This document shows positions 32,001 through 38,953 of a stretch of DNA of 64,000 nucleotides, piece by piece; positions within the stretch are counted from its first letter, which is position 1, and each line of letters starts with the position of its first letter. Source of the stretch: Nocardioides sp. GTDB lineage: Bacteria > Actinomycetota > Actinomycetes > Propionibacteriales > Nocardioidaceae. Under the pieces are notes generated by a model, which ran no database searches, was not told the DNA's origin, and saw only the letters and a program-made list of their open reading frames with translations. The translations under genes were made by a program, and so were the position numbers. The stretch is taken from assembly GCF_030019515.1 (NCBI RefSeq), contig NZ_JASEEQ010000011.1, positions 1-64,000 on the forward strand. Reading direction: 5' to 3'.

Positions 32001-32220
32001 TGTTGGCCGAGGCGACGCCGATCTGACCCTGGACCGGGCCGCCGATCGGCCCGTCGATGTTGCCGAGGTCGCCGAGCTCGGTGGGTGCTGTTCCTTGGCT
32101 GGCCTGGGTGCGGCACTCGGCGGCCGCGGTGGTGCTCATGAGCACCATCAGGGTGGCCAGGATCGGCATGCCGACGAGGATGATCAGGAGGGGCAGCCCG
32201 GCGAGCAGCAGCTTCTTCAC
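29068..32220 (-). CDS. Multidomain secreted wall-active protein: two EEP nuclease-like domains, lytic transglycosylase, M23 peptidase
   Basis: The 1050-residue protein starts with a membrane anchor (LLLAGLPLLIILVGMPILAT), then in order: an endonuclease/exonuclease/phosphatase (EEP) domain at about 65-310 (ASANI, VTLSEQ, LIGGDMNTH, VSDHHW); a lytic-transglycosylase-like domain at about 350-470 (IATAIQESKLVNL, GGLFQQRPSAGWGS); a second EEP domain at about 510-770 (TLNLLG, GLQEVH, VHNPAN, ILGDFND, IDHVYG, ADHPLV); an ARB_07466-like domain at about 775-890 (HPAGLAADFM, NHVHINVKPGAW); and a C-terminal LytM/M23 peptidase (HTGTDFSAPCG, HLHFEVHL). It probably opens the cell wall for the transfer channel; the role of the EEP domains is unknown. 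The GTG start has no good ribosome binding site. Its operon is cut from the VirB4 gene by the recombinase element. Confidence 0.9.
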   Translation of the reverse strand: MKKLLLAGLPLLIILVGMPILATLMVLMSTTAAAECRTQASQGTAPTELGDLGNIDGPIGGPVQGQIGVASANIPTRSGPDGFRASMPKVLSTNPDFVTLSEQSARSLAFIESAGPGYSAYRAPAESGADAIESMGNVVLWKSDTWALRSSGRVKLADDDKTFYKGRPVTWDRHATWALLERKSDGAVVSIIATHHMTNPHKYPRQHGNPPLTRPQQYGAGMDILLQLRNSLATHGPVLIGGDMNTHASYTNLPWAAAAKMKAAGYGWQNHAVDFIFFPQHQGVRLERGWSGTMVSDHHWIAARLAMNGAGPEDAPTTDTETGDGAVPAVHTATEGPPTGEVLSQLMRLRFASNYPALTAEQARNAITIAQVARDLEIPRYGLQVAIATAIQESKLVNLTGGDRDSGGLFQQRPSAGWGSRAEITNPVLAARAFFGKAQHTANPGLLDIPGWSKMPLTQAAQAVQISGYPDAYAQWEDVAGDIADLLGGDLPDLPDDGSTTNVADCQEDTVNPITVGTLNLLGAGHTDGKPGGGGEKAGYETWDKRLPGAMRTIENTGVTIAGLQEVHRPQATALAERYAAKWGMYPATGKAQNRVIWDRNEWEQTDARLVDIPYFGGKDVGMPLVQLTGAADSPNAGQVIWVWSVHNPANTNGDAAAHRKEALRRQLATMTDLAGTGTPAVILGDFNDGKDGQNASHCALTPELSNGFGGSAEPCKVPKKDAPIDHVYGTNLTWANASVDNSTQTSKIADHPLVVATTAGSSAGCAVATETNYNLGPVKPQLTQLVNVLGPMFDIKTVGGYRESATDPNGHPAGLAADFMVPLNSAGRAQGDRLAAYAKAHASELRIDYIIWYQRIWSVARASEGWRPMEDRGSDSENHRNHVHINVKPGAWLQPVGLDGAACDEVVYPVPSQYVGTDNHNWHETGPYWSNWHTGTDFSAPCGTTVYAAHAGTIEIDTTEGWAGPQLVKVTTGAGSLTTWYAHMQTVTVSRGQTVAAGEPIGQVGKEGNVSGCHLHFEVHLKNGSIYGSDNVDPSTWLAQNASRPTQAA

Positions 32221-32403
32221 GACAGATCAGTCCCGAGGGTGCTTATGTTCCGGCTGGAATCGTCAGAATTCATCGGAACTTCTAGAGAGCGATCTCTATG
32301 CACGACGGTTCGTTGGCCGGGTTTCTGGCGCCGTGAACCGCGTTTGTGCAGGTGGCGTGGGTTCAGGGGCATGGACTTCATCCATTGACGAATACTCGCT
32401 CTC
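32221..32403 (-). other. Short gap left of the recombinase element, two tiny frames
   Basis: On the minus strand two short frames occur: 32296-32385 (MDEVHAPEPTPPAQTRF, 29 residues) and 32217-32273 (MNSDDSSRNISTLG, 18 residues), the latter overlapping the GTG of the next gene as GTGA. They could be remnants of a transfer gene cut by the insertion, or leader peptides. No good ribosome binding site was seen. Confidence 0.3.
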
Positions 32404-32460
32404 ACTGACGGTTTGGGTGTAGCGTCGATGCATGCTCTGCCCGCATGAACTGAGGTTCCG

Positions 32461-33540
32461 GTGAAGCTGGTCGCGCTGCCGGGTGGATCGACCGAGCCGG
32501 CTTTGACCACGGCGCAAGATGCTGAGGACTTCGAGCAGGAGCTGGTCGACCAGTACGCGCTGGCGATGGCGGCCTCGGGGTTGAGCGACGGACACATCCG
32601 CAACAGCCGGGCGATCGTGATCGAGTTCGCGCGGTCCTTGACCGTCCCGTTGTGGGAGGCGACCTGTGAGAACGCCGACGTGTTCTTGGCCGAGCAGCGT
32701 CGTCTGGGCCGCAGCGTGTCGACCCGCGCCGGCAAGGCGGGAACGCTGGCGTTGTTCTACGAGTTCCTCATCGCTCGCTACGAGGGCGCGATCCGTCAGG
32801 CCACTGGCGTCGCCGTTGAGCAGCCGATCGACGAGTACAACCGACAGCCCGGCCACTCGCTGGGCAAGGTGCGGGTGCCGCCGCGCGATGAGGAGGTCGA
32901 GGATCTGTTCGACGGCTGGCGTCGGTCGGTTCCGCAGGCGCGCCGCTATCTGCCTGCGGCACGGGACTACTTCGCGGCATCGCTGTGGCGTCGACTCGGC
33001 CTGCGGATCAACGAGACGGTCATGCTTGACATCCGCGACTGGCGGCCAGACCTGGGTGGGTTCGGCAAGCTCCATGTCCGGTTCGGCAAGGGCGCCCATG
33101 GTCGCGGGCCAAGGCCGCGGCTGGTGCCGGGCATCAACGGTGCGGCCGAGCTGATCGACTGGTGGCTGGCCGAGATCCGCCCCCAGTTCGGGGCGGACTG
33201 GGCCGACCCGGACGCACCGCTGCTGCCATCGGAGCGGATCGACCGCGACTTGGAGCGGTGCCGACGAGTGCGCGCTGATGTGCTGCGACGGACCTTGAGC
33301 AGCCAGGTCGACTGTTGGCTGCCAGCCTGGTCGGGACGCATGTCGCCGCACGTGCTGCGGCACTACTGCGCCTCCTCGCTCTATGAGGCAGGCATGGACA
33401 TTAAGGCCATCCAGGAGTTGTTGGGCCACGCGTTCTTGTCCTCGACGTCGGGATACGTGCACGTGCGCAGCGACCACGTCGAACGCGCCTGGAACAACGC
33501 CAACCACCGAGTCGAGGCCCGACTCGGCTTGGACACCTGA
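32461..33540 (+). CDS. Tyrosine recombinase (catalytic subunit of the trio)
   Basis: This 359-residue site-specific recombinase has an N-terminal SAM-like core-binding domain (GLSDGHIRNSRAIVIEFARS) and a complete catalytic domain: Arg in LWRRLGLRINETV, Lys in RFGKGAHGRG, HVLRHYCASSLYE (HxxR), ELLGHAFLSSTSGYVHV (His then Tyr). All six catalytic positions can be found, so it should be active. It starts at GTG with TGAGG nearby and opens the element just after the left inverted end. The target is unknown. Confidence 0.9.
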   Translation: MKLVALPGGSTEPALTTAQDAEDFEQELVDQYALAMAASGLSDGHIRNSRAIVIEFARSLTVPLWEATCENADVFLAEQRRLGRSVSTRAGKAGTLALFYEFLIARYEGAIRQATGVAVEQPIDEYNRQPGHSLGKVRVPPRDEEVEDLFDGWRRSVPQARRYLPAARDYFAASLWRRLGLRINETVMLDIRDWRPDLGGFGKLHVRFGKGAHGRGPRPRLVPGINGAAELIDWWLAEIRPQFGADWADPDAPLLPSERIDRDLERCRRVRADVLRRTLSSQVDCWLPAWSGRMSPHVLRHYCASSLYEAGMDIKAIQELLGHAFLSSTSGYVHVRSDHVERAWNNANHRVEARLGLDT

Positions 33541-33586
33541 ACCCGCACCGATCCAGCGAAGTGACGAGCCGAGAGAGGAGACCAAG

Positions 33587-33940
33587 ATGAAGTGGCAGTT
33601 ACGTCTGCGGGCCGCTGAACGTGGGATCTGGAAGTCAGCACAGCTGCGCCGGATGCTCGCCGAGGCCGGCCTTGAGATCAGCGCCGGGAAGATGTCGTCC
33701 TGGTGGGCAGGGAGCCCACCGACGATGCGGCTCGCAGAGCTCGACGTGCTCTGCGCCGTCCTTGAGTGCACGCCCAACGACCTGATGACACCCGAGCCCG
33801 AGAAGGTGGCCGAGCAACGGCCCCAGAACACCGAAGCCGCCAACGGCAACGGCGACCCGGACGAGAATGGCGGCGGTGGGGGTGGCTCACCGAACGTGAG
33901 TCCGCGGTTCGGCAACCCCCGTTCCACCCCGCCGCTGTAG
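33587..33940 (+). CDS. Xre-like helix-turn-helix protein of the trio
   Basis: The 117-residue protein reads MKWQLRLRAAERGIWKSAQ, then LRRMLAEAGLEISAGKMSSW and LDVLCAVLECTPNDLM, the Cro/CI-like helix-turn-helix pattern that ends in the typical CxxxDLM element. The C-terminal 40 residues are Gly/Asn/Pro-rich and disordered. It lies between the two recombinase genes and may regulate them or help to shape the synaptic complex. GAGGAG precedes the ATG. Confidence 0.85.
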   Translation: MKWQLRLRAAERGIWKSAQLRRMLAEAGLEISAGKMSSWWAGSPPTMRLAELDVLCAVLECTPNDLMTPEPEKVAEQRPQNTEAANGNGDPDENGGGGGGSPNVSPRFGNPRSTPPL

Positions 33941-33975
33941 GCCCCGACGAACACTCCGTCGAACGCGAGGACCAG

Positions 33976-35784
33976 GTGCCAGCGCCGGGCCCGAACGCGC
34001 CGCTGCGGCTGCCGCAGCCGTGCGCCCGATGTGGGGGCAACCGAGTCGCGTGGACCAGTCCTCGGGTCGACTACTGCTACGGCTGCTTGCCCGGTGGTCC
34101 GTTCGTTGCGCCACCGTGCCGACGCTGCGGCAGCCACGACGACTACTTCAGCCAGGGACTGTGCAGCCGGTGCCATCCCAGCAGCCCCGAGCACATCGAC
34201 TCCTGCAAGGGATGCCTGGCCTGGGGCGTCTACCCCCGCTACAACTGGACCTGCTGGTCGTGCAAGTGGTGGCAGACCCACTACCGCAAGGGAACCTGCG
34301 CCTTCTGCGGCCGCGAGAGCCATATCAGCGAGCAACGAGCGTGCCGGCTGTGCCTGGAGAATGCCCGCCTCGAGCAAACGCCCGGCCGCGCACCCGACAT
34401 CGCCGAGGCGAACAGGCACAGCCAGCAGCTGTTCCTCGCCAACATGCTCTTCAAGCGGCGTGCCACCCCGCAGCCCGAGTACGTCACCTGGACGCGAAGA
34501 TGGTCCCTGAAGAACAAGAACCAGCTGCCCCACCAGCCAGGAACCCGCTTCGACGACCAGGCCCCAGAGCAGCTCGCCCTGTTCGACATGGCACCCGATC
34601 CGGCGGTCCTGCGCCAGCGCATCCTGGTCGAAGACAGCGATCTGACCCGCTACTGCGCCGCGATCCTCGCCGACCACGCCCGTCGCTACGGATGGAGCGT
34701 GCGACAGCGCAATGCAGTGATGCAGACGCTTCGGATGCTGCAGACCGTGCGACCCACGCCCACCGCGAAGATCCGAGCCAGCGACGTCGTGGCCCTGCGC
34801 CGCTACGACGGCACCATCTCCTCCACCATCGACGTCCTGGCCGAAGCCGGCCTTCTCATCGAGGACGTCCCTACCCGGGTGGAGAAGTACTTCACGGCCA
34901 AGTTCACCGACTCCGATGGCAACTCCGATGGCAACTCCGGCGCGCTGCCGCCCTTGATGCGCCGGCACCTCGAGCTGTGGCTGCAGATCATGCTCGGTGG
35001 CTCCCGCCAATCGCCACGCCAGCTCCCGCGCGATCCGGCGACCGTGGAAGTGCACATCCGCGGGATCGCGCCGATCGTCCAGGCCTGGGCCGAGGCCGGC
35101 TACCAGTCCTTCGCCGAGGTCACCCACGCTGACGTCGTGGCTGCGCTGCCAACCAAGCAGACCGAGAGGCACTTCGCCGAACTCGGACTCAAGTCGCTGT
35201 TCAAGATCCTCAAGGGCCGCAAGCTCGTCTTCGCCAACCCAACTCGCGGACTCAAACCCACGCCGGTCGCGACCAACATCCCGCTGGCCGTCGACCCTGC
35301 CCTGATTCGGGCCGAGCTGAGCTCGCCCAACCCCGCCACCGCGCTCGCCGTGGCGCTGGTGGCATTCCACGCCCTGAGCCTCAGCCAGCTGCGCCACCTG
35401 CTGCTGACCGACATCGTCGACGGACGCCTGCACCTCGGCAGGCGAGACATACCCCTCGCAGCGCCTGTGCGGACCCGGCTGGCGGCCTGGCTCGACCACC
35501 GCAACCGAACCTGGCCCAACAGCGCCAACCCGCACCTGCTCATCAACCGGCGAACCGCACCCCGACTCGTCCCGGCAGGACCCAACTACCCCTGGCTCGG
35601 GTCTGCCTTGCGGGCCCAGGCCCTGCGCGAGGACCGGATCCTCCACGAGATCCACGCCACCGGCGGCGACGTCCGACGCCTGTGCGACCTCTTCGGACTC
35701 AGCATCAGCGGAGCGACGCGCTACCTTGGCACCATCGAGCACCCCGACCTGAGAATCGAAGGTCCACGAGTCCCACGAAAATGA
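33976..35784 (+). CDS. Zinc-finger recombinase-like protein of the trio, probably catalytically dead
   Basis: The 602-residue protein begins with a series of Cys pairs: CARCGGN...CYGC, CRRCGSHDDYFSQGLCSRC, CKGCLAWGVYPRYNWTCWSC and CAFCGRESHISEQRACRLC, suggesting four zinc knuckles in the first 150 residues. A helical core-binding region follows, then a C-terminal domain with the recombinase fold (LVAFHALSLSQLRHLLLTDI, LHEIHATGGDVRRLC, LFGLSISGATRYL) in which the HxxR and LLGH boxes are replaced (LFGLS). It keeps the final Tyr but lacks other catalytic residues, so it probably serves in target or end recognition. GTG at 33976 was chosen for its GAGGA site; DGNSDGNS marks a 12-bp tandem repeat at 34914. 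Confidence 0.8.
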   Translation: MPAPGPNAPLRLPQPCARCGGNRVAWTSPRVDYCYGCLPGGPFVAPPCRRCGSHDDYFSQGLCSRCHPSSPEHIDSCKGCLAWGVYPRYNWTCWSCKWWQTHYRKGTCAFCGRESHISEQRACRLCLENARLEQTPGRAPDIAEANRHSQQLFLANMLFKRRATPQPEYVTWTRRWSLKNKNQLPHQPGTRFDDQAPEQLALFDMAPDPAVLRQRILVEDSDLTRYCAAILADHARRYGWSVRQRNAVMQTLRMLQTVRPTPTAKIRASDVVALRRYDGTISSTIDVLAEAGLLIEDVPTRVEKYFTAKFTDSDGNSDGNSGALPPLMRRHLELWLQIMLGGSRQSPRQLPRDPATVEVHIRGIAPIVQAWAEAGYQSFAEVTHADVVAALPTKQTERHFAELGLKSLFKILKGRKLVFANPTRGLKPTPVATNIPLAVDPALIRAELSSPNPATALAVALVAFHALSLSQLRHLLLTDIVDGRLHLGRRDIPLAAPVRTRLAAWLDHRNRTWPNSANPHLLINRRTAPRLVPAGPNYPWLGSALRAQALREDRILHEIHATGGDVRRLCDLFGLSISGATRYLGTIEHPDLRIEGPRVPRK

Positions 35785-35855
35785 ACCCCGGTGCTGCGAG
35801 AACCCCGCAAGCAGGTGGCAATTCCCTGCGAAACCGTCAGTATTTCGACGAAAAG

Positions 35856-37394
35856 TCATAGTGCGAGAGCGATGGCCTCGTTGGTGTAATAGAGCTCCTT
35901 CTCGAGGGGGTGGAGCACGGTCTGGACCTTGTAGGTGGCGTCGCCGATGCACCACAGCGCCCGGCCCTTGTCCTGCATCGCCCACCCGGAGACCAGGTCC
36001 TGGGCGATCGGCCCGAGGCCGAGCATGGAGTCGAGTTCGCGCGCCACTTTCGGCTTCTGGCCGCCGAGGATTTTGATGTCGGCCAGTTCAAGCAGGTCCT
36101 TGGCGATCATGGTGGCTTGGGAGTCGGCGTCACCGACCGAGAGCAGGTCGGAGGGCTTGTGGAGGTTGGCGAACTGGATGTCGCCGCCCTTGCCGGCCAT
36201 GCCTCGCGAGAGCCGCAGGTCGGCGTCGAAGCTCATGACTGCGGCGACGCCCAGCCGCATCTGCTTCCAGACCTCGTCACGCACGACGATGCGCAGGTCG
36301 CCGGGCTCGGCGATCTCGCGAAGCCCGCGGCCCCACGAGTTCATGCACAGCAGCGCGATGCCCACGGCCTCGTCGCCCAGGCCGTCGAGACGCGACAGGC
36401 TGAACGACTGGATCGGTGCCCGCCAGTCGACCTCGATGTTCGTGAAGTCATCGAAGAGGCCGGCCAGGGTGCCGGTGACCAGCTCGCCGAGCGCGTTGCG
36501 CAGCAGCCTGGTCTCGTCGAGGAACTGCCGTCTTGTTCCGAACTCGCAGGCCTTGACGAGGTCCTCGGAGGGATTGCGCAGCAGCTCCCACAGTTGCGGG
36601 ATCGTCGTCTCGCGCAGCGTGGAGTTCCCGGCGGCGTAGCCGGTGAGGATCTGCAGCGCGTTGCGGACGACGTCGCTCTCGTCGGGCCCGAAGGGCACGC
36701 GTCGTTGGTCGTCGATCTTCATGCTGCCGACGAGCCCGCGGACCAGCACGAGCCAGCGCTTGAAGATGATCGTGGTGCGCCGCTGCGCTTCCTCGGCCGA
36801 GAGCTTCTCCCAGCCGTGTCCGAGCGGGCCCATCGCCAGCGGGCTGATCCGGGTGCGCAAGCCTGGGCCGATGACGAACGGCTCGACGCCGTGCGCTCGG
36901 CACAGCGACTCGTACTCGTCCTTCGGGTCGCCGAGGACCAGGGTGCGGTAGCCGAACGGCATCATCCGGTTGCAGAAGGCTTTGGTGGTGCCTGACTTGC
37001 CGGTTCCGGGCTTGGCGAACTGGAAGATGTTCGGGTTGGTCGCCGTGACGTCGTCGCGCAGCACCCACCCGAACGGGTCGCAGTAGAAGGAGCCGCCGGA
37101 GAGCTGGTCGACGCCCATCTGAGCCCCGGTCGGGGGCAGTGCGGGGGCTGACACGAAGGGCCAGAGCACCGGTGCCTGATCGCTGGTCATCCGCCACGCC
37201 TGGGCCGGCGCCTTGGCTGGCGCCCAGCCGCGACCGGGTCGTGCCGCACCCCGCCGAGGGGCGTACTTGAAGGATCGGGGCTCCTTGGCCTCGCGGGCCG
37301 GGGCCGGGGTGGTCGGCAGGTCGTGGCCGAAGTCCGAGAGCAGGGCGGCCATGTCGCGCCCGCCGCGGCGGTTGCCCCGTGCTGTGGTGGACAT
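35856..37394 (-). CDS. VirB4/TraC-type transfer ATPase
   Basis: This 512-residue protein is the motor of the transfer channel. After a basic N terminus it shows FAKPGTGKSGTTKAF (Walker A, about residue 128), LVLGDPKDEYESLCRAHG, LRIVVRDEVWKQM (Walker B), FANLHKPSDL and the C-terminal KVQTVLHPLEKELYYTNEA. The N-terminal region of ordinary VirB4 is absent and may be supplied by the SCO6880-like protein encoded upstream. The ATG shares a base with that gene's stop (TGATG). Its stop lies 14 bases from the right end of the recombinase element, so the insertion separates it from the rest of the operon. Confidence 0.9.
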   Translation of the reverse strand: MSTTARGNRRGGRDMAALLSDFGHDLPTTPAPAREAKEPRSFKYAPRRGAARPGRGWAPAKAPAQAWRMTSDQAPVLWPFVSAPALPPTGAQMGVDQLSGGSFYCDPFGWVLRDDVTATNPNIFQFAKPGTGKSGTTKAFCNRMMPFGYRTLVLGDPKDEYESLCRAHGVEPFVIGPGLRTRISPLAMGPLGHGWEKLSAEEAQRRTTIIFKRWLVLVRGLVGSMKIDDQRRVPFGPDESDVVRNALQILTGYAAGNSTLRETTIPQLWELLRNPSEDLVKACEFGTRRQFLDETRLLRNALGELVTGTLAGLFDDFTNIEVDWRAPIQSFSLSRLDGLGDEAVGIALLCMNSWGRGLREIAEPGDLRIVVRDEVWKQMRLGVAAVMSFDADLRLSRGMAGKGGDIQFANLHKPSDLLSVGDADSQATMIAKDLLELADIKILGGQKPKVARELDSMLGLGPIAQDLVSGWAMQDKGRALWCIGDATYKVQTVLHPLEKELYYTNEAIALAL

Positions 37395-38899
37395 CAGGCG
37401 TCTCCGGACCGGGTGAGGCTGGTGCCCAGTGGGATGGTGGAGGCGGCGAACCCGGTGTCCTGGGCGAGGTCGAGCCGCAGCGGCGCGAACCCCGCGCGGC
37501 GCACCGAGGCGTCCAGCCGGCGGCCGAACTCGGTGATCCGCAGCGTCTTGGGCACGGTGACCGTGCACACGGCGTAGGGCCGGGTCAGTGCGTTGCCGCG
37601 GGCCAGCTTGGCGTCCAGACCGCGGGCCTTGTAGGCCTCGTCGCGCTGCTTGGCACGGGTCTTTCGGCCGAGCTTCTCGTTCATCCCTTCGGCCAGGTCG
37701 GCTGCCCACTCGGCGTTGCCGGACTGCCGGTCCGCCTTCGACTGCGACACGACCGGGTAGGCGACCAGGAACGAGCGCCGCTCCCCCGACTCGCTCGGGG
37801 TGAGGATCGGCGCCAGCGCACCCATCACCGCGCCACGGCTGGGCAGCTTGATGGTGGCGCTGATCGAGTTCCACGCGTCGTGGCTGTAGTGCCGCACCGT
37901 GGCATCGGCGCCAGAGGGTCCGGCCATCGCCCAGGGGACGTCGGCGTTGACTCCTGCGTCCTTCTCCCGCATCGCCAGCGCCTCGACGATGCCGGCCCGG
38001 TCGCCCGGAGCGAACCCGGTCCGGCTCGCCAGTGCGAGTTCTGGGCTGGTCAGCCACCGCACCGAGGTCATCCCCATGGGCCCGCGCAGCTGGGCCTCGA
38101 TCTCGGCCATGAGGAGGTAGATCTCCCGGCCCCGGCCCTCAAGGCCACCGCCGGACTCCTTGGCCGACCGGGTGATCCGGGTCTCGGGAACGACGATGGT
38201 CACGAACATCTCCGTGCGGACCGAGGCCCGGGTCAGTCCGTGGGCGAGGTCGCTGTTGACGAGCTCGGACAGCTTCGGGGCGTTGGGGCGCCGGTGCTTG
38301 TTGACCCACAGCTCCCGCTCGGCGCCGTCTTCGGGGACGGTGCGCACCATGAAGAGGATCTCGTCGACCTTCTCGGTGCGGCCTGCGACGTCGATCAGCC
38401 CGGCGAGACCCTCGCCGTAGCGGGTGCGCTCCTCGATGTCCTTCATGCCGATGCCCGGGTGGACGATCGCGGCGGTGACCGCCCAGGTCTTGGTCGCGTG
38501 GTCCTGGATGATCGCGACCCGCTGCAGCTGCGATCCGTGCGGAGGCCCGTCGTGGATCTGGATGCCCTGCAGCACACCGGGCAGGTCCGGGGTGTCGAGG
38601 TCCTCGGCGCGACCCTGGGAGGCCCTGGCCCGAAACGACGTCCATCCGAGCAGGCCGCCGACGGCGTACATCGTCGAGGCGAACACCCAGCCGGTGGCCG
38701 AGCGGCCCCGGACCGGGATGATGGTGATGGCCAGCGCGAACAGCCAGACCATGGCGAACAGGAGGGCGGAGAACCAGGCTCCGCGGCTGATCGCCCAGAA
38801 CGCCGGCAGGCTCGCCAGCGCCAGGAACATCAGTTGGCCTCCGGATAGTCCGAAGAACCAGCCGATCCGGTCGCGCTGGTAGTCGGCGTAGGTGGTCAT
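37394..38899 (-). CDS. SCO6880-family conjugation protein
   Basis: This 501-residue protein matches the SCO6880-like family found directly before VirB4-type ATPases in actinobacteria. Two membrane helices occupy the N terminus (GGQLMFLALASLPAFWAIS and ALLFAMVWLFALAITII), followed by a soluble domain (LQGIQIHDGPPHGSQLQRVA, RYGEGLAGLIDVAG, EMFVTIVVPETRITR). The layout resembles VirB3 joined to the N-terminal domain of VirB4, so it probably anchors the motor to the membrane; this is inference from context. GGAAGGA precedes the ATG. Confidence 0.8.
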   Translation of the reverse strand: MTTYADYQRDRIGWFFGLSGGQLMFLALASLPAFWAISRGAWFSALLFAMVWLFALAITIIPVRGRSATGWVFASTMYAVGGLLGWTSFRARASQGRAEDLDTPDLPGVLQGIQIHDGPPHGSQLQRVAIIQDHATKTWAVTAAIVHPGIGMKDIEERTRYGEGLAGLIDVAGRTEKVDEILFMVRTVPEDGAERELWVNKHRRPNAPKLSELVNSDLAHGLTRASVRTEMFVTIVVPETRITRSAKESGGGLEGRGREIYLLMAEIEAQLRGPMGMTSVRWLTSPELALASRTGFAPGDRAGIVEALAMREKDAGVNADVPWAMAGPSGADATVRHYSHDAWNSISATIKLPSRGAVMGALAPILTPSESGERRSFLVAYPVVSQSKADRQSGNAEWAADLAEGMNEKLGRKTRAKQRDEAYKARGLDAKLARGNALTRPYAVCTVTVPKTLRITEFGRRLDASVRRAGFAPLRLDLAQDTGFAASTIPLGTSLTRSGDA

Positions 38900-38953
38900 C
38901 GATGGGTTCCTTCCATCTCGTCGGGGTCCGTATGGGGGGTTGCGCGGATCGGG

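Larger units (their letters stand above)
32404..35841 (+). mobile_element. Three-gene tyrosine-recombinase element inside the transfer operon
   Basis: ACTGACGGTTT (32404-32414) and its exact reverse complement AAACCGTCAGT (35831-35841) bracket three rightward genes, each end about 46 bases from the nearest gene. The transfer operon around it runs leftward and would otherwise be continuous from VirB4 to the wall-active protein. The module (active integrase, small Xre-like protein, zinc-finger degenerate recombinase) recalls Tn554-like and recombinase-in-trio elements but matches neither closely. The ends are inferred; no target duplication was found. Confidence 0.6.

Noticed and set aside
34914..34937. 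Short tandem repeat GATGGCAACTCC as a mobile or regulatory repeat
   Set aside because: It is two in-frame copies within the zinc-finger recombinase-like gene and only duplicates DGNS in the protein.
32296..35985. A 1229-codon open frame on the minus strand across the recombinase trio
   Set aside because: It is the antisense of three well-supported genes and carries no recognisable domain; long mirror frames are usual in such GC-rich DNA.
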